A stretch of 64,000 nt of DNA from Schistosoma haematobium. Taxonomy: Eukaryota; Platyhelminthes; Trematoda; Strigeidida; Schistosomatidae. Location: assembly GCF_000699445.3 (NCBI RefSeq), contig NC_067198.1, positions 31,189,536 through 31,253,535 on the forward strand, given 5' to 3'. This document shows, one piece after another, positions 36,630 through 49,647 of the stretch. Position 1 is the stretch's first letter. Each line of letters starts with the position of its first letter. The position numbers were made by a program, and so were the translations under genes. Below the pieces are notes generated by a model that saw only the letters and a list, made by a program, of their open reading frames with translations, did not search any database and had not been told where the DNA came from.

Positions 36630-39146
36630 CTCAGTGAGTAGGAAGTTACGTTCAGACTATAAACAAATGGATCTGGGCTTACAATTCCTAGGCTTGCGAG
36701 TTATCGGTTGTGAGATTTCCTATGAAGAGTTTGATCGTGTTTAATGTGATTTCCGAACTAATTACCTTTAACCTGTGGTGTCTGTACCGACATCATATGT
36801 CTCAGCAACATTGCTTCGGAGTTTGACAACGCTTTAACCACAAACACCTAATGTGAATCGTACCCACCAAGTGAAATCAAAAGACAGGAGTGAGGAGGTT
36901 TGAGGATACAGTTGATAAACTATCAATATATCGAGGATCGTCTTATCTTATCTGGCTAGCGATTGCAGGGGAAATTGAGCACGGCATTCCTACTCGTGAT
37001 CTGATGCGGATGCATGATCGAGCGCCTTCAGCTAGGTGAGTCGATTAAAACTAATGTGGTCAGCATCGAATGTTGAAGACTTACAGAGCTATTTATTTTG
37101 AGGATTTATTTACCGCTTCATGTTGGTTTGTTTTCTAGAAGTTTCTACCACCGAACTGTAAGCTGCAACAAAGCGTCCTAAAAGCATAATGTACACGTTA
37201 ACTACTTGAATTCGCATCTCTTTGATTTCTGGCTCCAACTCGTAGTGTTGTTGAATTACATACTTACATTTCGACGGAAGGATTTTCGGACTTTTCTCAA
37301 ACACCAGAATCTCATTTATTTTATAGTTTAAATACCCTCATATTAAGCTCGTTTTTTTATTTGCTCCTAAAGATGGCGAATAGGTCATAAATTAGGATGA
37401 TAATATCAAAATTTGAATACAATGTACAGACAACACATTAGTCAAAAAAGGTTAATCAGAAAGCAATTAGAGCTTGATCAACAAAATGTTTACCGACATA
37501 AAATTCACATTAAAAATGGGATAAGACAACAAACCTGAATCCATCGGTAACCAGAAGTAATCCAAGCACACCCGAGACCCATTTTAATTGAAAGCCAAGC
37601 TTTACTGATCTGGCACTTAATTAAAGCATCATCGACCCAATGACGTGAAAGTCAACTCTTGCACAAACTCTATTCAATGGAGTGTAGGGATACCGAATTG
37701 TTGTTATTAAACGGAGGAAGAAAGGAAACACCTGCTATATGTATTTCAGAAGAGTGACTACTCAAATTTTCAAAAAAAAGTTTCCATCAAACCGATCGCC
37801 AAGTAGAAAATTAGTGGTAGATTTCATCGAATGAATCATTTCTCACTCCAATAAAATCACCTCACAGGTTGTAAACAGGTTGTTACTGGTGCTGGACTAC
37901 GGTGTAACCCATAGATTCGTGAAATTTATCCGACTAGTTTTATGTAGGCTGAAGAACACAACGATAAAGATACTATAGGTATTATATAAAGATACATATA
38001 TTGTCTACAAGGAAAATTGTGACAACTTGGGAGAGCACCACATAAGACAAGTTGACCGCCTCCTTCATACACATTTACAAAAACCCTTTGTAGAGCAAGT
38101 GACATGTCACTGGGCCAAACCATCCGACAGTCGGGTCACTGAGTGTCGAGCAGTTTACTGATCCTTGTAGAGGTCCAGGTCAACTAACAATCATCAATCA
38201 ATCGCACAACATGGACTGGCTCATGCGGCGGTGCTCTCACCCCGCTCCTTGTACTTACTCTTACTAGTACATTCCTGCAATATTGTTATGTTCGTTCTAC
38301 ACGGTTATCAAAGTAGCCACAGTACACTGATACGGCGAAAGGGTAGTAAACGTTATGTAAAAACCGCGGAGTAAGCTGGTTTGCCACGTCATTTCCATTC
38401 AACTGAAATGGGCCTCAATAAACGACACAGATCAACTATGTTGATGGTCAACGACTAGCTAGCCACTGATTGTATAGATGGACTTCCTAGGCCGTAACAT
38501 TTGGTGAATAACTAACCATGCGAGCTGACGAACGTTTTTCGTGCTGACACCTTTAGGATATGACTAAATGCTGTATTTTTCATCTACATACCATTATTAC
38601 TTGACTTATTACCATGAATGTTAACGGTAAATATTCTTGATTACAAATACTTTGATGCATTGGAGTTATCGCGAGCTAATTAAAGTTTACTTAGGCGTTT
38701 TGATAATGGTTTTAAAACAGATTATAGTGTCTCCACCTGCAATATTCCTGCTTGCACGTGGAGAGCACTAATGTAACTTTCCTAAGCTGATTCTTTATCA
38801 GCTGTACACTACAACCCGATACGCCTGCAATAATTGGGGTATAATACTAGATAAAAGTTCTATCACAATATTCAAGCTAACATAATTAGTCTTAATGTGA
38901 TTCTGAAACTTGTACTAATACGGCGGACTTTTGAGTCCCTAACATGCGTGGGTATTTGAAGTTTAGGGACTGTCAAAGTTGTGCAATTTTGTTGATTGGT
39001 ACGTGTACGTGAGATCGTCCGAAATGAAGACTTGCCTTTTGTACTGTAGTTACTTAAAGTTTCTAGCATTCCTCACTGACATATCTCATATTTTTTAACA
39101 TTTTCCAAATAAATACTAGGTTATCAAAGCATAAGAATCATCTCCA
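36630..39146. other. Right flank of the array, mostly unassigned
   Basis: Contains the dispersed repeat at 36865-37115. The rest shows no recognised gene: ORFs at 37110-37304 (minus), 37926-38123 (minus) and 38872-39069 (minus) lack motifs. A GC-richer stretch at about 38040-38290 may be another interspersed repeat, but no second copy is present in the window. Confidence 0.5.
36865..37115 (+). repeat. Dispersed repeat, copy 1
   Basis: Matches, in inverted orientation, the segment at about 52965-53215. Shared landmarks include GCGGATGCATGATCGAGCGCC-like and TGTTGAAGACTTACAGA-like stretches. The family is unknown; it could be part of a larger retroelement. Confidence 0.5.
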
Positions 39147-39300
39147 TGAGACCATAATTTATGGAGACCTTTGAACGACCCTAAGCTCATATTAAGAGTA
39201 CCCATCTAATAACTAGGATCAAATGAGGTTTATAAATCAACGCTAACTAGATTATGGTGATACAAATCAATAACAGACGATTCATATAGTTAGACAATAT
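39147..39300 (+). mobile_element. Diverged partial copy of the inverted-repeat element
   Basis: Starts with a close variant of the array element's terminal repeat (CCATAATTTATGGAGACC) and continues with recognisable similarity to the reverse complement of 15439-15290 (shared CTAA, AACTAGGA and TTATAAA blocks). The far end was not found. Confidence 0.45.
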
Positions 39301-39334
39301 GTGTTGTGACCCAAATTAATGGACTATAAAGATT

Positions 39335-39930
39335 AAAGAGTCGCAATAAGCAACGACCTCAAAACTACGAGTAAATGCAAGACTGCCGCTGCTAAAGGCT
39401 TTAGAGTCACATGTGCTGTTATGTTATTTCATTGCCTGGATGAAGAATATTTAGTGTTATACCCGACTTTTATGAGACCGCATTCGGAGTATGGGATCCA
39501 CGCAACGAGTCCTTTTTCAAGTATGGATCAGATATGCTAAGATCGGTCCAACGGCCTGGGACCAAAATAGCAAAAGATCTCTGGTCTATCTTACATAGAC
39601 ACACTGAGATGGCCCAACCTGTTACCGTTATCATATTTCAGATAAAGGGGTGATCTAATAATGGCTTATCGTTTACTGAGTGGTGATCTTCGTATTATTA
39701 TTGTCTTATCTTGTCCTTCCATCTAGGACCGATCATCTGAAAGGACATGCTAAGGAAGTTCAAAACCGAGATCGAATAATTTACGTCCGGAGTTCGGTTT
39801 CTCGCTCCGAGTAGTGAATTGCTTCAATTCTCTACCAGAACACGTAGTGACAGCACCTCCTGTTGATACATTGAAAGCGAGATTACACCTTCACCATGCT
39901 ACAAACCAAAAGGATTAACGTAGGTAGACA
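39335..39930 (+). pseudogene. Old CR1 ORF2 C-terminal relict
   Basis: Plus-strand translation resembles the CR1 tail found in the array, with many stops: a VSNDLKTT-like start, AAAKGFR, RPHSEYGIHA, RGDLIMAYRLLSGD, then NCFNSLPEHVVTAP and TLKARL near the end. It is clearly more diverged than the array copies, so it is an independent, older insertion. Confidence 0.75.
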
Positions 39931-40313
39931 AACTTCCCTACTACTTGACTGAAAATATTGAGTTGTCGTTAGTAGCGTACATATTAAGTATGCCTGTCCA
40001 CTTACAACTACATTTCAAGTATATACCCTTGGTTGGTAGTGACAGGAGAACGTGCTTATTGTGTGAAAAAACCCAGGTAGCCTCGGAAGATTAGGGTCCA
40101 CTAGGATTTTATCGTTTACTGTACTAGTGAAAATCAGTTTTTTTTTAATAAAAATAATCGTATCATTCATCTTTAGGTGGTACCGAAGATGAATTTTACA
40201 AACACTTGGATCTCATTTCAGTCCGATTGTCTTGACGGATATTGTTAACATTGACTACAGCAATTGAATACATAACTGAGTTAGATCCAAGGCTAATTAT
40301 CATTCAACTAAGG

Positions 40314-40798
40314 AACGCCCCCAAATGCCCTGGTACGGTCTAGAGTGGGGAGAGTTCGCTCTCCCTCTCGAAATGCTCTCATATGGCCACGCCTATATAG
40401 CCTCTGCCAGGGAAGTCCTACTCACTGCCTTCTCGTGGCGGGGATGTTGTTTACGAAAATGAGAGGACGAAAAGCGAATGTACGGCGCTTTAACCGGATT
40501 CCAAACCAATGGCGCACATGGGCTGGCTCCAGTATCCTGCGGGAACAAATGGCGTATGAACCAATTCCTTGGTCACCGGCTTCCATGGGACTGCATCTCC
40601 TTACGATGCTCCACTGCCTTGTGGATCAGACCTTCAGGTCGAAGGCTCGGCGTGTGGCTCCCTAAGAAAACCACCTGCTTCGGTTTGGGCATCCGGGCAG
40701 TATCACAGCCCTCTTACATATCGAATGAGATTTGTGTGGCGCATATGTATTTGGTGCCTCCTTGTACCAATATCTATGTGTTAAAATAAAATAAATAA
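40314..40798 (+). mobile_element. Short interspersed retroposon, subfamily A copy 1, with target-site duplication
   Basis: 485 bp, from the CCCCAAATGCCC start to an AAATAA-type tail, flanked by the 9-bp direct repeat CAACTAAGG (40305-40313 and 40799-40807). Nearly identical to the copy at 49171-49647. Overlapping ORFs inside (106, 103 and 71 aa) are frame shadows of one conserved DNA sequence. No tRNA-like A/B boxes were recognised; it may be a SINE or a 3' fragment of a longer element. Confidence 0.8.
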
Positions 40799-40807
40799 CA
40801 ACTAAGG

Positions 40808-41518
40808 TACGGAGACAATCAGTTGCTAGGTAGAAATAAAATATATGGTTGGGCCCAAGTGCACTGGATCATGTCGTCGCACATCATATCAGTACAGAGA
40901 AGATTAATGGGATAACAAATGAGAATGTGAACTTAATAATTCGGACATTGGTTTAAACTATGTATCTTTTTTGACGATGACTTGGATTAATTGAACTAGG
41001 CCTCAGAGATATTCAACATATGCCTACTGGATTCTTGGGGATTGATGAAAAAAGTAGGAGCAACTATGTTTTCTTTCAGAATTGGACAAATTTATTTTGT
41101 TAATTTGTCAGGCTGATGAAGCTTTTTAGCTTGTACATTATTGGATCGAAAGGAATGACGTGTTCACCATATTATGCAAACATTACATCTATCGCTTTGT
41201 TTAAAGCTACGAAGAAAACCGATTTTTTACCAAGTCTTTTTCAGTATTCTGTATTCGATAATCCTTTTTTAAAGAAATATAGAATGTTTTGCGTACATTG
41301 GTTTGCCCGTAGACTTTCATTTTTCTCTCTAATCATTTCATGATAATTTTTTCGTTATCGTATAGAAGACATTATGCAAAAGATATTTGTGAATAGTTAC
41401 ATAAACTTGTATGGTGTTTTCGGTAACTAGGATTTTCTCGCTAACAAGAACGCAAATTTGATGCAATAGTGCTTTATGCCTGCGCGATCGATCTGGTTTT
41501 CAACTCGGATTCGACAAT
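40808..41518. other. Upstream region of MGAT1
   Basis: No recognised gene or repeat. It should contain the promoter and 5' untranslated sequence of the gene that starts coding at 41519. A 75-aa ORF at 41116-41343 has no motif. No clear TATA box or initiator could be assigned. Confidence 0.4.
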
Positions 41519-44500
41519 ATGAAATGTGATGAGTCTATAAACCAGACGTACCACTTGGCGGCTTGGTCATGGAATCGATTATCTAGATCGGTTATAGTGG
41601 AATTGGTCGCCACTGTATTATGTATATACTTCATTTTCCGTTTCGCTGCTTTGTATGAGTCTGAGACTACACTTATGTCTAAGTTGATCAGTACTCTTCA
41701 ACAATTATCAAATTCTTTAGATGACCATGTAAGTTAAAAACCCATATTTCAGCTGGTATTTGTCGTCATTATATTGACTGAGGAGTACCAAACACATTTT
41801 GATTCTGAAATAAACTAAAACTGCAAACTCCAGACCATTGGATTTTGGTTGCTCATCAGTAATATGTCTGTCATGAAGCTTGAATGTCTTGTGTTCGATT
41901 TCAGCGTATTGTCATAGGCTAAAACGAAGCACTAAGATAGCGTTAATTGATCTAAGATAGCCCTCGACTTTTTATTTAAAGTTAATGTAATGTATCAAAC
42001 ATATTAAAGTGACCAATAAATGTAGCTTTAGCTTTAGTTTGGAAACGCTCCCAAATGCCCTGGTACGGTCGAGAGTAGGGAGAGTCAGCTCTCCCTCTAG
42101 AAATGCCCTCACATGGCCACGTGAATACCACTGCCAGGGAAGTCCTACTCATTACCTTTTCGCGGCATTACTGTTGTTTACGAAATTGAGAGGACGAAAA
42201 GCAAATGTCCGGTTCTTTAACTTGGTTGGTGAGTACGGAAGATCCACCTAGAGGAGTCGGAAAACCCTGATTCCTAACCAATGGTGCACATGGGCCCCAG
42301 GATCCTAAAGAAACAAATGGCATATAAATCTATTGTTTGTCGCCGGCTATCATGGGACTGTATCTCCTTGGGCTAACCCACTGCCTTGTGGATTAAACCG
42401 TTGGGTCAAAGGCTCTGGGAGTGGCCCCCTAAGAAAATCATATGCTTCGTCTTGGGTACGCGGAAAGTATCATAGTCCTCTCACATATCGAACGATTTGT
42501 TTGGCACATATCTATTTGGTGCCTTCTTGTACCATTATTTGTGTGTTTAAATAAATAAATAAAGTTTGGAAACAGTTACATGGAATGAAGAACTAATAGG
42601 TGCTTCTGTAGAGCTCCAACACACCATGGATTGTTGTTCTCCGCCAACAGACGTTCAACAGCTTGTTGTACGTTTTAACTCTGTAACATGTATTTTGTCA
42701 TTTTGATCGCAAACATTAGTGGTGGACGATCTATAAAAGCTGTTGGTTGTGAAATATCTATTTGTATAAGATACTACGCCGAATAGTATTTAAGCTCCTA
42801 GTGTATTCAACAGAACTGATGTAACTAGTAATTTTTATAATAAAGAAAATTAAGTAGGGCTAAGATTCTATGTTTTCATACAAGTAAAAAGTGCCACCAT
42901 TTGCTAAGCCATTCTGTGTTGATAAAGAAATCATCCTCGAAAGTCTCGTATCCTTATTGATATTCGTAACCATTTCTCAGGAAATATACTATTTTAATAT
43001 TCGCTTATACAACATATTTTTAATAAAGTAATGATACTACAAAACAAACATTGACACTAAGGAACAACAAAGCAATTAAAATGCTGTAACGGTATTATGA
43101 AGAAGTAAAGGATAAGACAATACATGGTTGAGAAAAGTAATTACTTTGGACTTATTAAAATTTTTTCTCATGTTATACAGTTATTAAGTCCAAAAGAATA
43201 AAAATTTGCAACAAACTAATCATCAGTTTTAAACTGAAAATTGGTCGAGTATAGTTTATGCTGTTTTGTCTCTTACCATAAAGAAATTAATCGTTAGATG
43301 GATGGAGTCAGTAGAAAGGAAGTCCTGAGCTTAGGTTTCATGTTATTTGGCACTCGTCAGCAAAGTGTATTTGCAGGCTTGTGATAACGGATGTTTCCCA
43401 TAGGATTTCAACCCTCACCTTTCAGGGTAACAGGGACGTTGTCAGTCGGCTATTCTAGTCGTGACATGTAGACGCTGCATACAATATTGCGTCATTTAGA
43501 CCTGCAACCATATTGGAACTTCGTCGACAGAATGCAATCAGGACCATGAACTATATAAACATGATATTCGTTATAATTCAGTAATCAATCACTGAAAACC
43601 AGAATTACATGACATACTGTCATTGATGCTTGCATCACAGGTTCAGTCTGTTGAAAGCCCTTAGCAAACTTTGCATTAATGTAAATATATTTAGTATAAT
43701 TCATGCATAGTACCTTCTGCTCCTATAACCATTTCTCATTCAAGCAATAACTAAGGGTAGTTGTGTTTCATTAACTTATAAAAATATCCAGTTCATAGCT
43801 TTATTCTTACCATACGTTTCTGAAATGAAGTTTTGTATCTCAAATGATTTTTGGGCCTCTTGTATTCTCTTTGCCAAGTGGCTTTTCTACAACCTCTCAC
43901 TGTTCACCTCAACAACGCCATCAGCATTTGCTTCACGTGCAGTTAAACTGTTAACAATTTCATAAGAGCTAAATTCGTCTGTTTTGATGTACTTGTTTGT
44001 TAATAATTGTCTGTTAAGGTTTTGCCAGCTTCATTTGTCTTTTTGTTCTTGTTAACTGTTTTGGTCGATTGATCCCTTGCCAAACAATTAGTTGATCGCT
44101 TTTAAATAGGTTGGCAAATAAGATCGATTTTGATTTACCTACCGATTGCAGACTGACCTGAGTCCCATGTTTTTGGAAATTTCCTTTGAATTTCCTCGAT
44201 CAAGAGTTTAGTGTTTTTCTAAACAAATTCGTGCCCCCGGTTGTCTCTGTGTACATATATAAGTGATGATATTTCATGGAGTATTAGTGCTAGTTTATGT
44301 TCTGGTATGAGTATATAAAAGAGTTACCCACTTTATCCAAAATAATACTTGTTGCAATTAGTGGAATCTATTCGTCGATAATGTCATTTATTTTCTTTTC
44401 CTGTTTTGTCTTTGAGTCTGTATAAAATGAGATAATCAACTTCTGTTGGTACGTGAGCTACTTTGTATCCGAAGGGCTTGAAGGTCATTTTGGTGACTTC

Positions 44501-47083
44501 TGAAATGTTAATCCCATGTTATAGGACAATTTGTTTTCTGGTTTATGAGGATAATTTTGTGCGCTGATGTGTTCACTTGCTAGACAATTTTTGATGAATC
44601 ACGATGACCATTTTTACTTGAGATAAACAGAAGGCGGTCTGTAAATCTGTGCATTGGATTGGAAAATTTTTTTAGAACAGATCATTGAGTTCTCCCAAAC
44701 GTTACCACTCCAGAGATAACCGTCCGTACATAAGGTCATCAAAAAAAGAGTATTTAGCACCTTTGGAATAATTGAACGGCTCATTTGTACATGAACTAAG
44801 CGCTGAGGGTTTTACCTAAACGACAATGAAAGTTTCACTAGAAAATCACTTAACCCAGAGGATGGAACGAAGCTTATGTACACGTTCACAAACCAGATAA
44901 TAATATTTTAGACGTACTCTTTTCTTCGAGAAATAACCTGGGTTTACATCATTATTTTTAATTGTCTCTTGCATGTAATAATTTGTATTGTCTTTTTATT
45001 GAAAACTACAGATAATGTTGCAAATGGAACTTCATTCAAAACTGAAGAGGACAAACGTGCCACCTGATAAAGTTACTATTCCAGTTTTAGTGATAGCTTG
45101 TAATCGTCCAACTGCTAGTCGTCCTATTGATAAACTATTACAGTTAAAATCCGAAATGCTGAAGCAAAACAATTTTGAATTTCCGATTTTCGTTTCACAC
45201 GCTTGTGATGACCATGCTACTGAAAAAGTTTTACGTTCCTATCAGGATAGCATTACTGTCATAAAACCAAAAGCCCCGTTAATTAATCCAGGTAGAAATT
45301 TTAAATTTACAATGTATTATTTAATATTTCATGGTTGTCTGCCCCGACCAAGTGTATTCGAGTGAAAAGCCTTCTTAATTTGGTCTACTTTGGTGGATCT
45401 TTTAAAAATGGACTTGGGTTCAAAGTCTCTTGATTGATGAAGTCGAAGGTAACCTTTACGTCGAAGAATACAACTACAATAAGACGCCGAATATATCTAT
45501 ATTCCAATACCTATTGAACGATTAATATTTGGTTGACGCATCCACAACTGGTTCCGGAATTCGCCTAATTTTCTCCCGTTCTCTGTTCCCAAGCTCCAGT
45601 TAACGTATGATAGATAGGACAATATAACCCTTGTTCTTAGTTGCTTCTAGATTGAGATCTCAGAGATGATTTAAATCAGTGGCTTATAATTCTAGGTAAT
45701 ACGACTGTAAATCAATAACAACTGAACAAAACTATTTAGTTCCTCCTTCATTCATATTTATTCTGATATATTTTAGTTGGTACCAATTTTGTTTCTTCAT
45801 GCATTTGTAAAGTATGATACCTTAAATCGACATGCTTCTATGAGGTCCTACCTCGTCTGTGTATAGGTTCCTTCTAGCTAATCCTGATAGATTAAGCCTT
45901 TCATTCATTTAGTTACTGTACCGTGAAGTGTTTGGGAACTTCAACTAATTTTTTTTCAAAATTAGGAGCTGAATAGTGCTATATATCTGCATGTTGTATG
46001 TTAATCAAATTATGCTTTGTGATTGCGAATGAGACTGTTCATTGTGTTATTTTCATAGTGTTATTACTGTGATGTTGATTGAAAAAGATTTATGATTAGC
46101 GTTTGTGTATAAGCAGGCCATCGATTGGATTAATTCATATTCCATTCAAGATGACGTTGGAGCACTCTGATTGGCCTATTTCTAACCAAACAGTCAAGTA
46201 TAGTCATGGTTTAATAATATTCTTATTTCCTCATATATATACCGGTAGACGAAACTGTACTGTATTAGCCTGTAAAACTTTTGACTTGTAGTAAACTTCA
46301 TTTATCCACGACATGTTTCCAAATGTCGTTTAAAAATATTGCTTTGTCTTGTGTAACTAAGACTGGTCGTTTAATTAATCAGAACCCGAATTTGATTATT
46401 GAAAATCTTTGCACAATCATATCATCATTTGGTTTGTAGGATGACTTGAGTCTTCTGTTTCTTGATTTTCCTTCATTCCATTTATAGTTCAAAGCTCTTC
46501 TCTTAAAGTATTTGAAGGTTACAGACATGTTAGCCATCATTATAAATGGGCTTTAGATCAAATTTTTATGGCACATAATTATTCGACTGTAATAATCGTA
46601 GAAGATGATCTGGATTTGGCTCCAGATTTTTTAAGTTATTTTGTTGGTGCATACAATCTTTTAACTCAGGATAATACACTTTTCTGTGCATCTGCCTTTA
46701 ATGACAATGGGCGACTTCAGTTAATCGATATTACACGTCCCGAATTATTATACAGGTTAGTGGCTATTATTTTTGTTTATTTTTGTATATTCTAAATAAA
46801 CTATAGGAAGTAATTTCCTACAGGTGTAATTCTAAACTATTATCTGGACTTCCGAGCACAGAGTCTTAACTTAGCCAAAGTCAGAACAAGTAAGCTATTT
46901 GGTTTGATAAAATTTATCTGTTTCTAAAATGTAAATTAACACTGTTAGTATACAAAATAAACAATTCAGTCTATTAAACACGGAAAAGTAGAGAAATAAA
47001 TAACATACCGAACAGTAATTAGAGGATAGGAAAAATGAGTCAACAAGCGAGTAGTTTTATAATGAACATAAAATTGTGATGGG

Positions 47084-47124
<41 letters not shown>

Positions 47125-47968
47125 TTAAACAGGAGTTCAGTTGTTCACAGAATAACCTTTGTTGCATAATATTCATGTGTAGCATCTATTTAAATTTTCA
47201 ACTTTTTCCCATATTTATCAAAACGATCTAGTTTTTGTTTTATGCAATAAGGTTTTTTAAAGGAAACGAATAAGTGTATAAATAATATATGCATATGCAG
47301 AGTTTCCAGCTGAAAAAATAATAACATTGAAGTAATGCACTTAATTTTATTTTCTCCCTGATTTATTGTGTTTGTATTTTACTCTTCTCACTATCAGAAC
47401 TGATTTCTTTCCTGGTTTGGGTTGGATGTTATTGAGAAAATTTTGGCTAGAAATCCGTAAAGGATGGCCCGATATATACTGGGATGAATATATACGTAAA
47501 TCTTATGTACGTAAAGGTCGAGCTTGTATTCGACCAGAAATTAGTCGTTCTATTACATTTGGACGAGAAGGTATATCTCATGGTCAATATTTTGATAGTC
47601 ATTTAAAATATATTAAGTTAAGTAGTGCAAAAATCAATTTTCAACAGCTAGATTTATCATATTTGAAAGAAGATGTTTATCGTGATGAATTCAAACAACT
47701 AGTTTATGAAGATTCAGTGGAAATGAGCTTTAAACACTACATGAATAATCGCAGTTCATTACCACACAATTCAAAATCTATCCGAATAACATATGAAACT
47801 CGAAAAGAATTTGAAGAAATTGCGAAAGCTTTAGGAATTATGTTTGATTTCAAATGTGGTGTAAGTCGTAATGCCTATATGGGGGTGGTACCAGTGTTTG
47901 TGAATGGTCATCGTTTGTATATTGCCCCACCTTCCAATTGGTCAGGTTATAATGAATCATGGGTATAG
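41519..47968 (+). CDS. MGAT1: Alpha-1,3-mannosyl-glycoprotein 2-beta-N-acetylglucosaminyltransferase (GnT-I)
   Basis: Exons 41519-41728, 45012-45291, 46488-46755 and 47398-47968 have GT-AG borders and matching phases, giving 442 residues (human enzyme 445). GnT-I moves GlcNAc from UDP-GlcNAc to the alpha-1,3 mannose of Man5GlcNAc2 in the medial Golgi, the gate to hybrid and complex N-glycans. It is a type II membrane protein: short cytosolic tail, signal anchor at about residues 24-45, then a stem. The catalytic domain begins near VTIPVLVIACNRPT. The metal/UDP-binding EDD is at 202-204 in IIVEDDLDLAPDF, followed by SAFNDNG, RPELLYRTDFFPGLGW, RACIRPEISR, TFGREGISHGQ and LDLSYL, ending NWSGYNESWV as in animal orthologues. 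No break is seen. The start is the ATG heading the anchor exon. Introns are 3283, 1196 and 642 bp; intron 1 carries a retroposon. Confidence 0.95.
42047..42562 (+). mobile_element. Short interspersed retroposon, subfamily B copy 2, with target-site duplication
   Basis: 516 bp in MGAT1 intron 1, same strand as the gene. Flanked by the perfect 11-bp direct repeat AGTTTGGAAAC (42036-42046 and 42563-42573), which defines both ends of the element. Tail is AAATAAATAAATA-like. Nearly identical to the copy in torsin intron 2. Confidence 0.85.
47087..47122 (+). repeat. (AT)n microsatellite
   Basis: 36 bp of alternating AT in MGAT1 intron 3. Confidence 0.95.
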
Positions 47969-49170
47969 CGAAAGTTTTTTCTCACAAAATTACTTTATTA
48001 GGATGAAAAAAGCTCATTCGTTATTCTTTTCTTAGTAACTTATGAAATGTTTTCTACCGTTTCTTTCTACTTATTATTTACCTTACTTTTTTGTTCTTGC
48101 ATAAGACCTTTGTTTCTAAAATGATGAAATTATGGGAAACACGAAATATTCTGTATATTGTTCCAATTTCTGCACATGTATATTGCTATGGACACATGGA
48201 ATTGTAAAATTTTCTGTCTTACATTATTTCAGTGCTCTTGCATTGTTTCTTTTTACTGGTAGATGTGTATGTATGTATTATTAAGTGATTAAATAGTTCC
48301 TTATGTTTTCTGAATTCTTTTGTATTTCTATGGATTGTCCACCTGTATTTTGATGAACAATATAAAATTCTCTATAATGATGTACATATTTATGTGATAT
48401 TATTTGTTATTTTCTTGTATCATAAATGAAGTAAGTAAACGAGTGTAAGTGATTAATTCTCATTGAGTAGATTTATTTTTAAAAAGTTTTTTCCCAGTGT
48501 AACCAAGAAAAAAGAAACTCAGAATATAACTATGTCGTTATTAACTATTTACACAATATATTATTTCATAATTGTACATTTTTATTCTTTTCTATTTGCC
48601 TTCTTGATAAAAAAAGAATGTTCTACCATATATGTTTTCATGAATTCAAGATGAAGTAGATTTGTCAATTATTGTTTGGTTTGTTTATGTTTATATTTCC
48701 TATGAAGAAGATAAAAAGTTGATGTTTTTTTTGTTTTCCACCCACCGAACTCTTAAATTCCATTGCAACATAATAGTCCCTAATAATTAATGGCCTAGAG
48801 TGAATTATGAATTATAAGACGGTGCATTTTATGTTGAAGGTTATTTACATCGTTTTCAATATTCACGAAGAATATTATGCTAAACACTGTTATTTTTCTG
48901 TTCATTTAATGGATAAATATCACATATTAAATTCTGATTTTTACTAAAAATTACATTTCAGTCATTTAAAGTTATCATTTTAGTTGCCTGCCATGAGCAA
49001 ATAATTTTAGCGACCTTCCTACATACAGGATAAAATACACAAATGTTTTAAAATTTCCAGTGTAAATTATGCTCATTTACCCACTGAATGGACAGAAAAA
49101 TGACCACAAGTGCTGAGTATAACAGACTGGAAGTTTTTTAGAAGTGTGTAGTTAAACTAGTCTTTCTGTT
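47969..49170. other. MGAT1 downstream region
   Basis: Very T-rich sequence after the MGAT1 stop, expected to hold the 3' untranslated region. I did not find an unambiguous AATAAA signal at a convincing distance. No other gene was seen; the 63-aa ORF at 48463-48654 is hydrophobic but without motif. Confidence 0.4.
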
Positions 49171-49647
49171 GTTGCCCTGGTACGGCCGAAAGTGGGGAGA
49201 GTCCGCTCTCCCTCTCGAAATGCTCTCACATGGCCACGCCTATATAGCCTCTGCCAGGGAAGTCCTACTCACTGCCTTCTCGTGGCGGGGATGTTGTTTA
49301 CGAAAATGAGAGGACGAAAAGCGAATGTACGGCGCTTTAACCGGATTCCAAACCAACGGCGCACATGGGCTGGCTCCAGTATCCTGCGGGAACAAATGGC
49401 GTATGAACCAATTCCTTGGTCACCGGCTTCCATGGGACTGCATCTCCTTACGATGCTCCACTGCCTTGTGGATCAGACCTTCAGGTCGAAGGCTCGGCGT
49501 GTGGCTCCCTAAGAAAACCACCTGCTTCGGTTTGGGCATCCGGGCAGTATCACAGCCCTCACACATATCGAAAGAGATTTGTGTGGTGCATATGTATTTG
49601 GTGCTTCCTTGTACCAATATCTATGTGTTAAAATAAATAAATAAAAT
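49171..49647 (+). mobile_element. Short interspersed retroposon, subfamily A copy 2
   Basis: Nearly identical to 40314-40798, but it starts at GCCCTGGTACGG, so it lacks the first bases; tail is AAATAAATAAATAAA. No clear target-site duplication. Confidence 0.8.

Noticed and set aside
40345..40789. Three overlapping ORFs of 71-106 aa, repeated at 49192-49636
   Set aside because: They lie inside the retroposon, and all reading frames are similarly open because the DNA itself is conserved by recent copying.
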